From Micromonospora sp. WMMD1128 (GTDB lineage: Bacteria > Actinomycetota > Actinomycetes > Mycobacteriales > Micromonosporaceae), in contig NZ_CP114902.1 in the NCBI RefSeq assembly GCF_027497235.1, forward strand, positions 3,671,501 through 3,735,500: a DNA stretch of 64,000 nucleotides, given 5' to 3'. How positions within the stretch are numbered: the first letter of the stretch is position 1; every line of letters starts with the position of its first letter. Under the pieces are notes generated by a model. The model did not search any database. It was not told the origin of the DNA and saw nothing but the letters and a program-made list of their open reading frames with translations. Shown in pieces: positions 15,488 through 24,049 of this stretch. The position numbers and the translations under genes are program-made.

Positions 15488-16318
15488 TCAGAAGGTGACG
15501 CCGTAGCGGCGCAGGGTCCTGCTGGTGACGGCCCGCAGGATCCAGTCGAAGAGGTAGCCGAGCAGGCCCAGGGCGATGATGCCGACGAAGACCCACTCCG
15601 TCTTGGCGTAGTTGCGGGCGGTCCAGATGAGCGAGCCGAGGCCGCTCTGCGCCGCCACGATCTCGGCGGAGACGATCGTCAGGAACGAGTTGCCCATGGC
15701 CAGCCGCGCGCCGGTGACGACGTGCGGGACGGTCGACGGCAGCACCACCGAGACCAGGGTGCGGGCCGGGTTGGCGCCGAGCGCCCGCGCGGCCCGCAGC
15801 CGCAGCTCGTCGACCGACAGGACCCCCGCGAGGGTGTTCAACGCGACGATGAAGACGGTGGTGTAGAAGATCAGCGCGATCTTCGACGCCTCGCCCGGGC
15901 CGAGCCAGATGATCGCCAGCGTGACGAAGGCGATCGGCGGCACGAACCGGAAGAACTGGATGTACGGGTCCACCATCAGCCGCAGCCACGGCACGCAGCC
16001 CATGAGCAGCCCGACCGGTACGCCGATCACCACACCGAGCGCCCAGCCGGTCAGGATCCGGGTGGACGAGGCGCTCACCGAGCTCCACAGCGTGCCGTCC
16101 TGGACCAGGTCGACCGCGCCCCGCCAGGTGAGCAGCGGCGACGGCAGGAAGAAGGCGGTGTAGTTGCGGCTGACCAGGTCCCAGACGACGACGCCGAGCA
16201 CCACCGACAGGACCGACAGCCCGACCCGGGTCAGCCGGGGCCCGGGCCGGCGCCGGCGGGCCGGACCGGGAGTGTCCCGACCGGTCCGCTCCGCCACCGT
16301 ACGTACGTCCACGCTCAT
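15488..16318 (-). CDS. ABC transporter permease, NitT/TauT (SsuC) family
   Basis: A 276-residue inner-membrane permease. After a basic cytoplasmic N-terminus (RRRRPGPR) come about six hydrophobic segments, beginning VGLSVLSVVLGVVVWDLVS. The coupling-loop (EAA-type) region is RAARALGANPARTLVSVVLPSTVPHVVTGARLAMG, which contains the A-x-x-x-G motif that contacts the ATPase. The family imports sulfonates, nitrate-like anions, aromatic acids and pyrimidine precursors. The ATG at 16318 lies 2 bases after the ATPase stop. The longer reading beginning at 16879 is a shadow N-terminus over the ATPase gene. With the substrate-binding lipoprotein and the ATPase it forms a complete importer feeding the catabolic operon. 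Confidence 0.88.
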   Translation of the reverse strand: MSVDVRTVAERTGRDTPGPARRRRPGPRLTRVGLSVLSVVLGVVVWDLVSRNYTAFFLPSPLLTWRGAVDLVQDGTLWSSVSASSTRILTGWALGVVIGVPVGLLMGCVPWLRLMVDPYIQFFRFVPPIAFVTLAIIWLGPGEASKIALIFYTTVFIVALNTLAGVLSVDELRLRAARALGANPARTLVSVVLPSTVPHVVTGARLAMGNSFLTIVSAEIVAAQSGLGSLIWTARNYAKTEWVFVGIIALGLLGYLFDWILRAVTSRTLRRYGVTF

Positions 16319-16320
16319 GG

Positions 16321-17148
16321 TCACGCCTCCCTGTCGCCGCCGGTGGGCCGGCCGTCGTGCCCGTCGTCCAGCCCCTGGGCCTGCAACGTCCGGGCCACCT
16401 CGGCGCCGATGTCCTCGCGCAGCAGGCGGAAGAGCGCGGCGCTCGCCGGGTCGGTCAGGTCGCGCGGGCGGGGCAGGTCGCACGGGTAGACGTTCTTGAT
16501 CGCCGCGGACGGGCCGGCGGTCATCGTGACGATCCGGTCGCCGAGCAGGATCGCCTCGCCGATGTCGTGGGTGACGAACACGATGGTGGCGCCGGTCTCC
16601 CGCCAGATCCGGTCGAGTTCGACCTGCATCACCAGCCGGGTCTGCGCGTCGAGCGCGCCGAACGGCTCGTCCATCAGCACCACCGACGGCTCGTTGGCGA
16701 GCACCCGGGCCAACTGCGCGCGCTGGCGCATGCCGCCGGAGAGTTGGCCGGGGAACCGGTCGGCGCTGTGGCTGAGTCCGACCATGGCCAGGTAACGGTC
16801 GACCGCGGTGGCCCGCTGCGCCTTGCCCACGCCCCGCATCCGCGGACCGAAGTCGACGTTCTGCCGCACGGTCAGCCACGGGAACAGGGCCTCGGCGCTC
16901 TGGAACACCACGCCCCGCGACACGTCGGGGCCGGTGACCTGCGCGTCCGCGCAGGTCACCGCCCCGCCGGCCGGCCGGACGAAGCCGGCGATCGCGTTGA
17001 GCAGCGTCGACTTGCCGCAGCCGCTGGGACCCAGCAGGCAGACGAACTCCCCACCGGCGATGTCGAGGTTCGCCTCGCGGACCGCCTCGAAGTCGCCGAA
17101 CCGGATGTCGACGTCGCGCACCGAGACCGGGGATCCGGAGCGGTTCAC
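16321..17148 (-). CDS. ABC transporter ATP-binding protein, NitT/TauT (SsuB) family
   Basis: A 275-residue ATPase with a complete motif set: Walker A GPSGCGKST, Q-loop VFQSAEALFPWLTV, ABC signature LSGGMRQRAQLARVL, Walker B VVLMDEPFGALD, and switch histidine in FVTHD. The C-terminal stretch after the nucleotide-binding domain is short, ending in a Gly/Asp-rich tail. GTG 17148 is preferred since it overlaps the substrate-binding protein stop in a GTGA. A longer reading up to 17376 runs over the preceding gene. It powers the SsuC-like permease encoded next. Confidence 0.9.
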   Translation of the reverse strand: MNRSGSPVSVRDVDIRFGDFEAVREANLDIAGGEFVCLLGPSGCGKSTLLNAIAGFVRPAGGAVTCADAQVTGPDVSRGVVFQSAEALFPWLTVRQNVDFGPRMRGVGKAQRATAVDRYLAMVGLSHSADRFPGQLSGGMRQRAQLARVLANEPSVVLMDEPFGALDAQTRLVMQVELDRIWRETGATIVFVTHDIGEAILLGDRIVTMTAGPSAAIKNVYPCDLPRPRDLTDPASAALFRLLREDIGAEVARTLQAQGLDDGHDGRPTGGDREA

Positions 17149-18107
17149 GCCACCCCCCGGACCATGACGTTCCCCGCCTCGACCTTCTCGTTCACGATCT
17201 TGTTGTCCAGCTGGAACTGGGCGATCTCGTTGTAGCGCTTGATGTCCTCGTCGGTGAAGTCCCGGACCTGGCACTGCACGCCCTTGAGCAGGTTCTGCGC
17301 CTCGGCCGCCGGCACCTTGATCGCCTTCTCGGTGACCGTGCCCGCCTTGGCCGGGTCGGCGGTGAGCTGCTCGCACGCCTTGCCGACGGTGTCGACGACC
17401 TTCTTGGCCGTCTCCTTGTTCGCCTCGTACCAGGCGCCGTCGACGCCGATCACCAGGTTGTAGACGTACCCGATGTCACCGCTGGTCAGCAGCACCTTGC
17501 CACCGTTGGCGACACCCCGCGAGGGCCACGGCTCCCACATGATGTAGCCGTCGATGTCGCCGCGCTGCAACAGCGCCGGCATCTCGGCGGGTGAGGCCTT
17601 GACGAACTCGACCGCGTCGCGGCTGATGCCCTTGTTGTCGAGGACCTTGTTGGTGGCGTACTCGTTCACGGTGCCCGGCACGACGCCGTACTTCTTGATG
17701 CCGGCGACGTCGGTGATGCCGGAACGGGCGACGAGCTTGATGAAGTCGGGGGACTGCGAGAACACCGCGAGTCCCTTGATGTCACCACGGGCGGACCGGT
17801 TGAGCAGGCTCGACTCGGTGCTGGCGGTGACCTGGCCCTGCTTCGCCAGGATCGCGTCGAGCCCGCCCGTGCCCTCCTGGTACTGGGTGACGGTCACGTC
17901 GAGGCCGGCCTCCTCGAAGAGCTTCTCCTGGTCGGCCAGGTAGATCGGCGAGTACGCCGGGTCGACTCCGACCCCGAAGTTCACGGCGGCTGCGGGCGCG
18001 CCGCTGTCGCCGCCGCCGGACTCCCCGGCGGACTGGTTCTCCGAACACGCCGACACGGCGACGGTCATCAGCAGGGCTGCGGCCGCGGCTTGCACTCGCA
18101 TTCTCAT
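17145..18107 (-). CDS. ABC transporter substrate-binding lipoprotein (NMT1/SsuA-like)
   Basis: A 320-residue lipoprotein, first gene of the transporter/upper-pathway operon. The N-terminus MRMRVQAAAAALLMTVAVSAC ends in a lipobox (V-S-A-C), followed by a Ser/Gly-rich linker. The mature domain starts VNFGVGVDPAYSPIYLADQEKLFEEAGLDV, the usual NMT1/TauA-type opening, and includes DGYIMWEPWPSRG, the ligand-cleft region. Two ATG codons (18107 and 18101) are possible. The first is used, with GGGG upstream. A candidate operator lies 24-51 bases ahead of it. The ligand is unknown, but the operon suggests a cyclic amide or aromatic acid. Confidence 0.88.
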   Translation of the reverse strand: MRMRVQAAAAALLMTVAVSACSENQSAGESGGGDSGAPAAAVNFGVGVDPAYSPIYLADQEKLFEEAGLDVTVTQYQEGTGGLDAILAKQGQVTASTESSLLNRSARGDIKGLAVFSQSPDFIKLVARSGITDVAGIKKYGVVPGTVNEYATNKVLDNKGISRDAVEFVKASPAEMPALLQRGDIDGYIMWEPWPSRGVANGGKVLLTSGDIGYVYNLVIGVDGAWYEANKETAKKVVDTVGKACEQLTADPAKAGTVTEKAIKVPAAEAQNLLKGVQCQVRDFTDEDIKRYNEIAQFQLDNKIVNEKVEAGNVMVRGVA

Positions 18108-18130
18108 GGCTACCCCAGACTTCAGCGGCT

Positions 18131-18158
18131 CATATTGTGGTCTTGGTTGCTTAATATG
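18131..18158. promoter_or_regulatory. Candidate IclR operator, CATATT-N16-AATATG dyad
   Basis: A perfect 6-base dyad (18131-18136 and 18153-18158) with a 16-base spacer beginning GTGGTC. It matches the dyad at 7205-7232 in 11 of the first 12 bases and 6 of the last 7, with identical spacing. It sits 24 bases upstream of the transporter operon start, and is also in the promoter region of the divergent MaoC-like gene. This supports joint control of both operons by the IclR protein, which is an inference. Confidence 0.6.
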
Positions 18159-18282
18159 GGACGCTACTGTGAGCCGCTTTACAACGTCAAGGTCTTCGTC
18201 CGACGGGCTTTCACCACAGAGAGTAGGCAAGCCCGGCCCGATTCCCCCATCCCACCGCCCGCGCATCGGGGAGGGAACACCC

Positions 18283-19209
18283 ATGGAGCACCTGAACAAC
18301 CCGCCTGGTACGGCGAATCCGAAATCTCGGCCGTTGATGAGCCAGCACAATCCGGTAACGGAACGTGTCGAGGGGTCCGCAGCTACCCGACTTTCTTCAC
18401 CCGGCTGTTACGCGCCGACGACCACCGAGCGGACGTGGACGACCTCCGACACCATCCGCTACGCCCTCGGCGTCGGCGCCGGACAGACCGACCCCGCCGA
18501 CGAACTGCGGTTCACCACGGAGAACTCCACCGGCCACCCGCACGCCGTCCTGCCGACCTTCGCCACCCTGCTCGCCGCCGACCCGCCGTACCTCGGCGAA
18601 CCGGCCGCCGTCCGGCACGCCGGCGAGACCCTGACCCTGCACCGGCCGCTCCCACCCGCCGGCCGGGCCCACGTCACCGCCGTCGTCACCGGCGTCCACG
18701 ACCGCCGCTCCGGGACCCTGGTCCACCACCGGTCGCAGATCCACGACCCCGACGGCACCCCCCTGGCCACCGTCGAGCGGACCATGTTCGTCATCGGCGC
18801 CGCCGCCGACGGCCGGCGCGCGTCGGCCCCGGCCCGGCCGCGCCCGGCCGGGCCGCCCGACCACACCGCCCGCCACCGCATCCGCCCCGACCAGGCCCTG
18901 CTCTACCGGCTCAACGGCGACCGCAACCCGCTGCACTCCGACCCGGCGGTGGCCACCGCCGCCGGTCTCCCCGGCCCGATCCTCCACGGCCTGTGCACGT
19001 ACGGCTTCGCCGCCCGGACGCTGCTCCACGCGGTGGCCGGCGGCGAGCCCGACCGGGTACGCCGGATCAGCGCCCGGTTCAGCGCACCGCTGTTCCCCGG
19101 TGACACCCTCACCGTGCTGATGTGGCTCCGGCCCGGTGGCGCGCTCTTCGCGGCGCTCGACGGCCGGGGTCGGCAGGTGCTCGACCGGGGCGTGCTCGAC
19201 CTGCGGTGA
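18283..19209 (+). CDS. MaoC-like (R)-specific enoyl-CoA hydratase / FAS1-type dehydratase
   Basis: A 308-residue double-hotdog protein. The C-terminal half has the hydratase-2 motif YRLNGDRNPLHSDPAVA (208-224, catalytic D213 and H218), then GLPGPILHGLCTYGF. The N-terminal half (about 45-180) includes FATLLAADPPY and a substrate-binding hotdog without the catalytic pair. This is typical of MaoC/FAS1-type dehydratases acting on acyl-CoA. ATG 18283 has GGGAGGG about 8 bases upstream. A longer reading from 18106 would start inside the transporter gene's promoter. The first 45 residues are low in homology and the true start could be internal. It diverges from the transporter operon, so it may be in the same regulon. 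Confidence 0.8.
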   Translation: MEHLNNPPGTANPKSRPLMSQHNPVTERVEGSAATRLSSPGCYAPTTTERTWTTSDTIRYALGVGAGQTDPADELRFTTENSTGHPHAVLPTFATLLAADPPYLGEPAAVRHAGETLTLHRPLPPAGRAHVTAVVTGVHDRRSGTLVHHRSQIHDPDGTPLATVERTMFVIGAAADGRRASAPARPRPAGPPDHTARHRIRPDQALLYRLNGDRNPLHSDPAVATAAGLPGPILHGLCTYGFAARTLLHAVAGGEPDRVRRISARFSAPLFPGDTLTVLMWLRPGGALFAALDGRGRQVLDRGVLDLR

Positions 19210-19214
19210 GGGCT

Positions 19215-20228
19215 TCAGGTCCGGCGCCAGGCGAGGACGCCGGCCGCCGTGCCGAGCACGCCGGCGGCCACCCCCACCCGGTGCCGGGAGAGCCACGCCT
19301 GCGGGCTGTGGCCGTACGCCCGGGAGGAGAAGTCGCCCCGCGCGCCGTAGTCGTGCCCGCCGGGCCCGTCGAGGGGGTGCCAGAGGTTGTTCGGCCGGTC
19401 GGGATCGGCCGGGCGGCCGGTCTGCTGGGACTTGTAGCCGGTGCGGGCCAGGTAGCGGTCCAGCAGCCCGGGGGCGACCCGGTTGCCGAGGATGGTCAGC
19501 GCGGTGGAGGCGCCGACCCAGTACTCGCGCCGGCCGGGCCGGTCGGCGGCGCCGACGATCGCGCGGGCGGCCACCTCCGGCTCGTAGATCGGCGGCACCG
19601 GCTCGGCGTGCCGGGGCAGCCGGGACAGCAGCCAGTCGAACTGCGGGGTGTTCACCGCCGGCAGGTGCACCATGGTCACCTTGACGTTGCTGCGCTCGTG
19701 CATCAGCTCGCAGCGCAAGGACTCGGTGAACCCGACGATGGCGTGCTTCGCCCCGCAGTAGGCCGCCTGCAGGGGGATGCCCCGGTAGGCAAGCGCGGAA
19801 CCGACCTGCACGATGGTGCCCCGGTCGCGGGGGGTCATGTGGGACAGCGCGACCCGGGTGCCGTGCACGTAGCCGAGGTAGGTGACCTCCATGGCCCGGC
19901 GGAACTCCTCCGGCCGGGTCTGCTGGAACGGCGCGAAGACGGAGCTGAAGGCGTCGTTGATCCACAGGTCGATCGGACCCAGTTCCGCCTCGATCCGCCG
20001 CCCGGCGTCGACGACCTGGTCGTAGTCGGCCGTGTCGACCTCGATCGGCAGGGCCCGGCTGCCCGCGGCGCGTACCTCCTCGGCGGCGGCGTCGAGCCCG
20101 ACCCGCCCGCGGGCCAGCAGCGCGATGGCGATGCCGCGCCGGGCCAGCAGCCGTACCGTGGCGCGGCCGACGCCCGCGCTGGCTCCGGTCACCACCGCCA
20201 CCTGGATGTCCTGCCGCCGCCTGCCCAT
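19215..20228 (-). CDS. Short-chain dehydrogenase/reductase with C-terminal membrane tail
   Basis: A 337-residue classical SDR: TGASAGVG (14-21), an N-N-A-G equivalent replaced by INDAF (90-94), catalytic S144 and YCGAK (Y157, K161). The NAD(P) half is followed by a long C-terminal extension (about 250-337), including RNNLWHPLD-like and hydrophobic VGVAAGVLGTAAGVLAWRR segments that could anchor it to the membrane. This layout resembles actinobacterial SDRs annotated only as oxidoreductases, with unknown substrate. It converges on the MaoC-like gene with 5 bases between stops, and its own promoter faces the GH15 gene. Confidence 0.82.
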   Translation of the reverse strand: MGRRRQDIQVAVVTGASAGVGRATVRLLARRGIAIALLARGRVGLDAAAEEVRAAGSRALPIEVDTADYDQVVDAGRRIEAELGPIDLWINDAFSSVFAPFQQTRPEEFRRAMEVTYLGYVHGTRVALSHMTPRDRGTIVQVGSALAYRGIPLQAAYCGAKHAIVGFTESLRCELMHERSNVKVTMVHLPAVNTPQFDWLLSRLPRHAEPVPPIYEPEVAARAIVGAADRPGRREYWVGASTALTILGNRVAPGLLDRYLARTGYKSQQTGRPADPDRPNNLWHPLDGPGGHDYGARGDFSSRAYGHSPQAWLSRHRVGVAAGVLGTAAGVLAWRRT

Positions 20229-20378
20229 CTCGTCTCCCGTCGTCGAGTCCTGCTGCCCGCACTACCCGTCGGCGCCCGGCCCAGTCATCCCGGCGGCGTC
20301 GATTCGGGTTGTCCGCGCGTGTCAGGGCGGGCCGGGCGGGTACCGCACGCCACGGACACCGACGAGAGGGGCGACACC

Positions 20379-22151
20379 ATGGCCGCAGCGGACGCCGACC
20401 AGCCGGCCGGCGGCACCACACCGGCGGTGCTGCGGGACTACGCGCTGCTCGGCGACGGGCACCGGGGTGCGCTCGTCGGCCCCGGCGGCGACGTCGCCTG
20501 GCTGTGCGCGCCCGGCTGGTCCGATCCGGCGGTGTTCAGCGCGCTGCTCGGCGGGGCGGGCCGGTACCTGGTCGCGCCGGCGGCGGACCGGTTCGTCTGG
20601 GGCGGGCACTACGAGCCGGGCTCGCTGATCTGGCGCAGCCGGTGGGTCACCGGGGACGGGATCGTCGAGTCCCGGGAGGCGCTGGTCTTCCCGGGGGAGG
20701 CGGGTCGCCTGGTGCTGCTGCGCCAGGTCCACGCGCTCGACCGGCCGGCGCGGGTGCGGGTGGTGCTGGACCCGCGGGCCGGCTTCGGCCGGGAGCCGGT
20801 GCGGGACGTGACCCGCGACGGCGAGCGGTGGCTCGCCCGCACCGGCGGGCTGCACCTGCGGTTGCAGGGCGGTGGCCGGCTGCACCCGGACCGGCACGGC
20901 TTCCTGGCCGGTGAGCTGACGGTCCCGGCGGGCGGCCGGCACGACCTGGTGCTGGAGCTGGCCGCCGACCCGCTCGACCGGCCGTGCGAGTCGCCCGGGG
21001 AGCTGTGGCGCGCCACCGAGCAGAACTGGGCGTCGGCGGTCCCGTCGCTGGACGGGCCGGCGGCCCGGGACGCCACGCTCGCCTACGCGGTGCTGCGCGG
21101 CATGACCCGCCCGGGCGGCGGCATGGTCGCCGCCACCACCACCGCCCTGCCGGAGCGGGCGATGGCGGGCCGCAACTACGACTACCGGTACGCCTGGATC
21201 CGCGACCAGTCCTTCGCCGGCCAGGCCGCCGCGCTGGTCGGGCGCTACGACCTGCTCGACGACGCGGTCGCGTTCCTCACCGATCGGGTGCTGGCCGACG
21301 GCGACCACCTCGCGCCGGCGTACACGGTCGGGGGTGGGCCGGTGCCGCCGGAGGAGGAGCTGGACGGCCTGCCCGGCTATCCGGGGGCGGGCGCCCGCAC
21401 CGGCAACTGGGTGCGCGGCCAGTTCCAGCTCGACGCGTTCGGCGAGGTGCTGATGGTGCTGGCCGCCGCGCAGCGCCGCGACCGGCTCGACAGCGACGGC
21501 CGGCGGGCGATGCGGGTGGCCGCCGAGGCGATCGAGCGGCGCTGGGCGCAGCCGGACGCCGGCATCTGGGAGTTGCCGCCGCGGCAGTGGACGCACTCGA
21601 AGCTGACCTGCGTGGCGGGGCTGCGGGCGGCGGCGCGTACCGCGACGGCGGGGCCGGACGCGCGCTGGTCGGCGCTTGCCGACCGGATTCTCGCCGACGC
21701 CGCCGCGCACGGGCTGGCCGCGGACGGGCGCTGGCGGCGCGCGTACGACGACGACCGGGTCGACGCCGCGTTGCTGCTGCCCGGCATCCGGGGGGCACTC
21801 CCGCCGCAGGATCCGCGCACCGACCGGACCCACCGGGCGGTCATCGCCGACCTGGCCCGGGACGGCTACCTCTACCGGTTCCGTCCGGACCGGCGACCGC
21901 TCGGCGACGCCGAGGGCGCGTTCCTGCTGTGCGGGTTCGCCGCCGCGCTGTCCGCGTGGCAGGCCGGCGACGCGGTGGGCGCCAACCGGTGGTTCGAACG
22001 CAACCGGGCCGCCTGCGGCCCGCCGGGCCTCTACACCGAGGAGTACGACGTGCGGCAGCGCCAACTGCGCGGCAACCTGCCCCAGGGGTTCGTGCACGCG
22101 CTGATGTTGGAGACCGCGGTGACGCTCGGCCAGGTGGAGCCCTGCCGCTGA
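20379..22151 (+). CDS. Glycoside hydrolase family 15 (glucoamylase/trehalase-like)
   Basis: A 590-residue cytoplasmic GH15 enzyme with no signal peptide. The N-terminal beta-domain (about 15-250) begins RDYALLGDGHRGALVGPGGDVAWLC. The (alpha/alpha)6 barrel follows: GRNYDYRYAWIRDQSF, NWVRGQFQLDAFGEVLM, WELPPRQWTHSKLTCVAGL (general-acid glutamate region) and YTEEYDVRQRQLRGNLPQGFVHA (general-base glutamate region). Actinobacterial members include trehalases and glucan hydrolases, so the substrate is probably trehalose or an alpha-glucan. ATG 20379 has GAGAGGGG upstream. The much longer upstream reading from 19122 is a shadow. It converges tightly on the PPC-domain gene. Confidence 0.88.
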   Translation: MAAADADQPAGGTTPAVLRDYALLGDGHRGALVGPGGDVAWLCAPGWSDPAVFSALLGGAGRYLVAPAADRFVWGGHYEPGSLIWRSRWVTGDGIVESREALVFPGEAGRLVLLRQVHALDRPARVRVVLDPRAGFGREPVRDVTRDGERWLARTGGLHLRLQGGGRLHPDRHGFLAGELTVPAGGRHDLVLELAADPLDRPCESPGELWRATEQNWASAVPSLDGPAARDATLAYAVLRGMTRPGGGMVAATTTALPERAMAGRNYDYRYAWIRDQSFAGQAAALVGRYDLLDDAVAFLTDRVLADGDHLAPAYTVGGGPVPPEEELDGLPGYPGAGARTGNWVRGQFQLDAFGEVLMVLAAAQRRDRLDSDGRRAMRVAAEAIERRWAQPDAGIWELPPRQWTHSKLTCVAGLRAAARTATAGPDARWSALADRILADAAAHGLAADGRWRRAYDDDRVDAALLLPGIRGALPPQDPRTDRTHRAVIADLARDGYLYRFRPDRRPLGDAEGAFLLCGFAAALSAWQAGDAVGANRWFERNRAACGPPGLYTEEYDVRQRQLRGNLPQGFVHALMLETAVTLGQVEPCR

Positions 22152-22156
22152 CCGCC

Positions 22157-22597
22157 CTACCGGCCGGGTCCGGCGATGAGCGCCAGCCCGGTCTCCGGGT
22201 CGACCCGCTTGGCCAGCTCGGGGGCGACCTCGGTGACGATCACCTCAAGCGTCGGCCACACCCGGGCCGAGAGCAGGTGACCGCCGACGGTGCTGCCGTC
22301 GGAGCGGCCGAGCACCGCGTGCACGTGCAGGGCCGGCGCGCCGTCGCGGGCGGCGACGTCCCCGACCAGCGACAGCACCTCCACCTGCTCGCGGACCGGG
22401 ATGGGCCGGTAGTCGCCCCGGTCCCGGTCGAACCAGCCGACCTCGGCCTCCTGGAAGCCGCCCACGGCGGTGACCCGGCCGGCGCGCAGGTCGTGCCGGC
22501 GCAGCGCGTCACCGATGGCGGTGACCGGCTCGTCGCCCTTGTCACAGACGACGACCAGCACCCGGCCGGTCGGCTGGTGCAGTTCCTCGGTCCTCAC
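22157..22597 (-). CDS. PPC/DUF296 domain protein
   Basis: A 146-residue single-domain PPC (DUF296) protein. The pattern is GRVLVVVCDKGDEPVTAIGDALRRHDLRAGRVTAVGGFQEAEVGWF, followed by LHVHAVLGRSDGSTVGGHLLSA. The conserved H-x-H-x-x-L-G and G-G-H-L are the metal/trimer-interface residues of this fold. The domain is found alone in bacteria and with AT-hooks in plants. The bacterial role is unsettled. It ends an operon with an enolase-superfamily dehydratase and a FAD/Fe-S oxidoreductase. Its GTG start overlaps the membrane-protein stop (GTGA). Confidence 0.85.
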   Translation of the reverse strand: MRTEELHQPTGRVLVVVCDKGDEPVTAIGDALRRHDLRAGRVTAVGGFQEAEVGWFDRDRGDYRPIPVREQVEVLSLVGDVAARDGAPALHVHAVLGRSDGSTVGGHLLSARVWPTLEVIVTEVAPELAKRVDPETGLALIAGPGR

Positions 22598-22959
22598 GGC
22601 TTCTCCTCTCGTACTACGGTCGCGCCGAGCGCCGCCCAGGCGGCGGCGACGGCCGCGTCGGCGAGCGCGGCGTGTCGCTGCCGCCGGTCGACCGCGGCGA
22701 GGGCGAGGGCGGTGAGCGCGTGGACGCCGTCGACCGCCGCGCCGGCGGCGAGCACGCCCGGCGCCGGCCAGCGCAGGACGACCGCGGTCTGGGCGAGGTG
22801 CCGGGCGCCCAGCACCCGCAGCGTCGTCGTCGCGGCGGTGGTGGCCGGGCCGACCGGCCGCAGCAGCGTGCCGGGGGCGAGCAGCAGCAGGGCGCCCCAG
22901 GCGAACCGGCCCGTCACCGCCGCGCCGCGCAGCGCCCGTCCCGGTCGTCGACGTCCCAC
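22594..22959 (-). CDS. Small hydrophobic protein of unknown function
   Basis: A 121-residue protein that I do not recognise. It has a basic start (GRRRPGR), then Ala/Leu-rich stretches GRFAWGALLLLAPGTLL, PGVLAAGAAVDGVHALTALALAAV and ADAAVAAAWAALGATVV, suggesting three membrane or membrane-associated helices. The GTG start lies one base after the enolase-type gene's stop, and the gene is coupled to the PPC gene downstream, so it is a real operon member. No catalytic motif is visible. Confidence 0.65.
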   Translation of the reverse strand: MGRRRPGRALRGAAVTGRFAWGALLLLAPGTLLRPVGPATTAATTTLRVLGARHLAQTAVVLRWPAPGVLAAGAAVDGVHALTALALAAVDRRQRHAALADAAVAAAWAALGATVVREEKP

Positions 22960-22960
22960 C

Positions 22961-24049
22961 TCAGGCCACCCGGTACGGCTGGGCCGGCTCGGCGCGGAAC
23001 TCCAGCCCGTTGCCCGGCCGGTCGGTCCGCACCGGCACCGCGCCGCCGGTGGCCGGCTGCGCGCCGTCGAAGAGCATCGCCTCGATCCGGACGTGGTCGT
23101 GGAACCACTCCAGGTGCCGCAGGTTGGGCGTGGCGGCGGCGACCGCGAGGTGCTGGTGCGGCGCGCAGTGCCCGGACACCTGGAGCCCGGCGGCGTCGGC
23201 CACCGCCGCCGCGCGGAGGAACTCGCTGATCCCGCCGCACCGGGTGACGTCGATCTGGAGGCAGTCGACGTACGGGGCCATCCGGTGGAAGTAGACCAGG
23301 TCGTAGCCGTACTCCCCGGCCGTGACGTCGGGCGCGACCCGGTCCCGGACCAGGCCGAGGCCGGGCAGGTCGTCGGAGCTGACCGGCTCCTCGTACCAGC
23401 GCACGTCGAGGTCCGCGGCGGCGTGCGCGACGCGGATCGCCTGCTTGCGCTGGTACGCGCCGTTGGCGTCGACGAACAACTCGACGTCGTCGCCGACGGT
23501 GCGGCGGGCGGCGGCCATCCGCTCCAGGTCGCGCCGCACCTCGGTGCCGCACGACTCGCCTATCTTGATCTTCACCCGGGGGATGCCCTGCTCGTGCGCC
23601 CAGCCGGCGAGCTGCCGGTCCTGCCGCTGGGCGTCGTAGGTGGTGAAGCCGCCGCTGCCGTAGACCGGCACCTCCCGGCGGGCGGCGCCGAGCAGCCGGG
23701 CCAGCGGCAGGTCGTGCCGGCGTGCCTTCAGGTCCCACAGGGCGCAGTCCGCGGCGGACAGGGCGAGCCCGGCGACGCCGGGGCGGCCGGCGTTGCGCAG
23801 CCGGCGTCGCATCCGATCCCAGGCGGCCGGCACGTCGTCCGGGTCGAGGTCGGCGAGCACCGGCGCGAGCAGGTCCGCCACCACGGCCACCACCGCGATC
23901 GGGCCGTAGGTCCAGCCGATGCCGGTGTGCCCGTCGGCCCGCGCCCGCACCAGGACCAGGGTGGTGGCGCTCCAGGCGAGGGTGCCGTCGCCCTCGGGGG
24001 CGTCGGTGGGGATCCGGTACGCCTCGGCGGCGAGGCCGACGCCGCTCAC
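22961..24049 (-). CDS. Enolase-superfamily (mandelate racemase/muconate lactonizing) dehydratase
   Basis: A 362-residue enolase-superfamily protein. The N-terminal capping domain is followed by a barrel with VKIKIG (K-x-K catalytic lysines, about 167-171), the metal ligands in FVDANGAY (Asp), WYEEPV (Glu) and TAGEYGYD (Glu), and a SGHCAPHQH segment supplying the opposite-face histidine. This set fits sugar-acid dehydratases such as mandelate racemase-subgroup enzymes. Substrate is not assignable. GTG 24049 overlaps the stop of the FAD/Fe-S oxidoreductase (GTGA) and has GGTGGG upstream. A GTG at 24058 is the alternative. Confidence 0.85.
   Translation of the reverse strand: MSGVGLAAEAYRIPTDAPEGDGTLAWSATTLVLVRARADGHTGIGWTYGPIAVVAVVADLLAPVLADLDPDDVPAAWDRMRRRLRNAGRPGVAGLALSAADCALWDLKARRHDLPLARLLGAARREVPVYGSGGFTTYDAQRQDRQLAGWAHEQGIPRVKIKIGESCGTEVRRDLERMAAARRTVGDDVELFVDANGAYQRKQAIRVAHAAADLDVRWYEEPVSSDDLPGLGLVRDRVAPDVTAGEYGYDLVYFHRMAPYVDCLQIDVTRCGGISEFLRAAAVADAAGLQVSGHCAPHQHLAVAAATPNLRHLEWFHDHVRIEAMLFDGAQPATGGAVPVRTDRPGNGLEFRAEPAQPYRVA

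Noticed and set aside
18106..18282. Longer start for the MaoC-like gene
   Set aside because: It would begin at the divergent transporter gene's start and run through the candidate operator. ATG 18283 has a good ribosome site.
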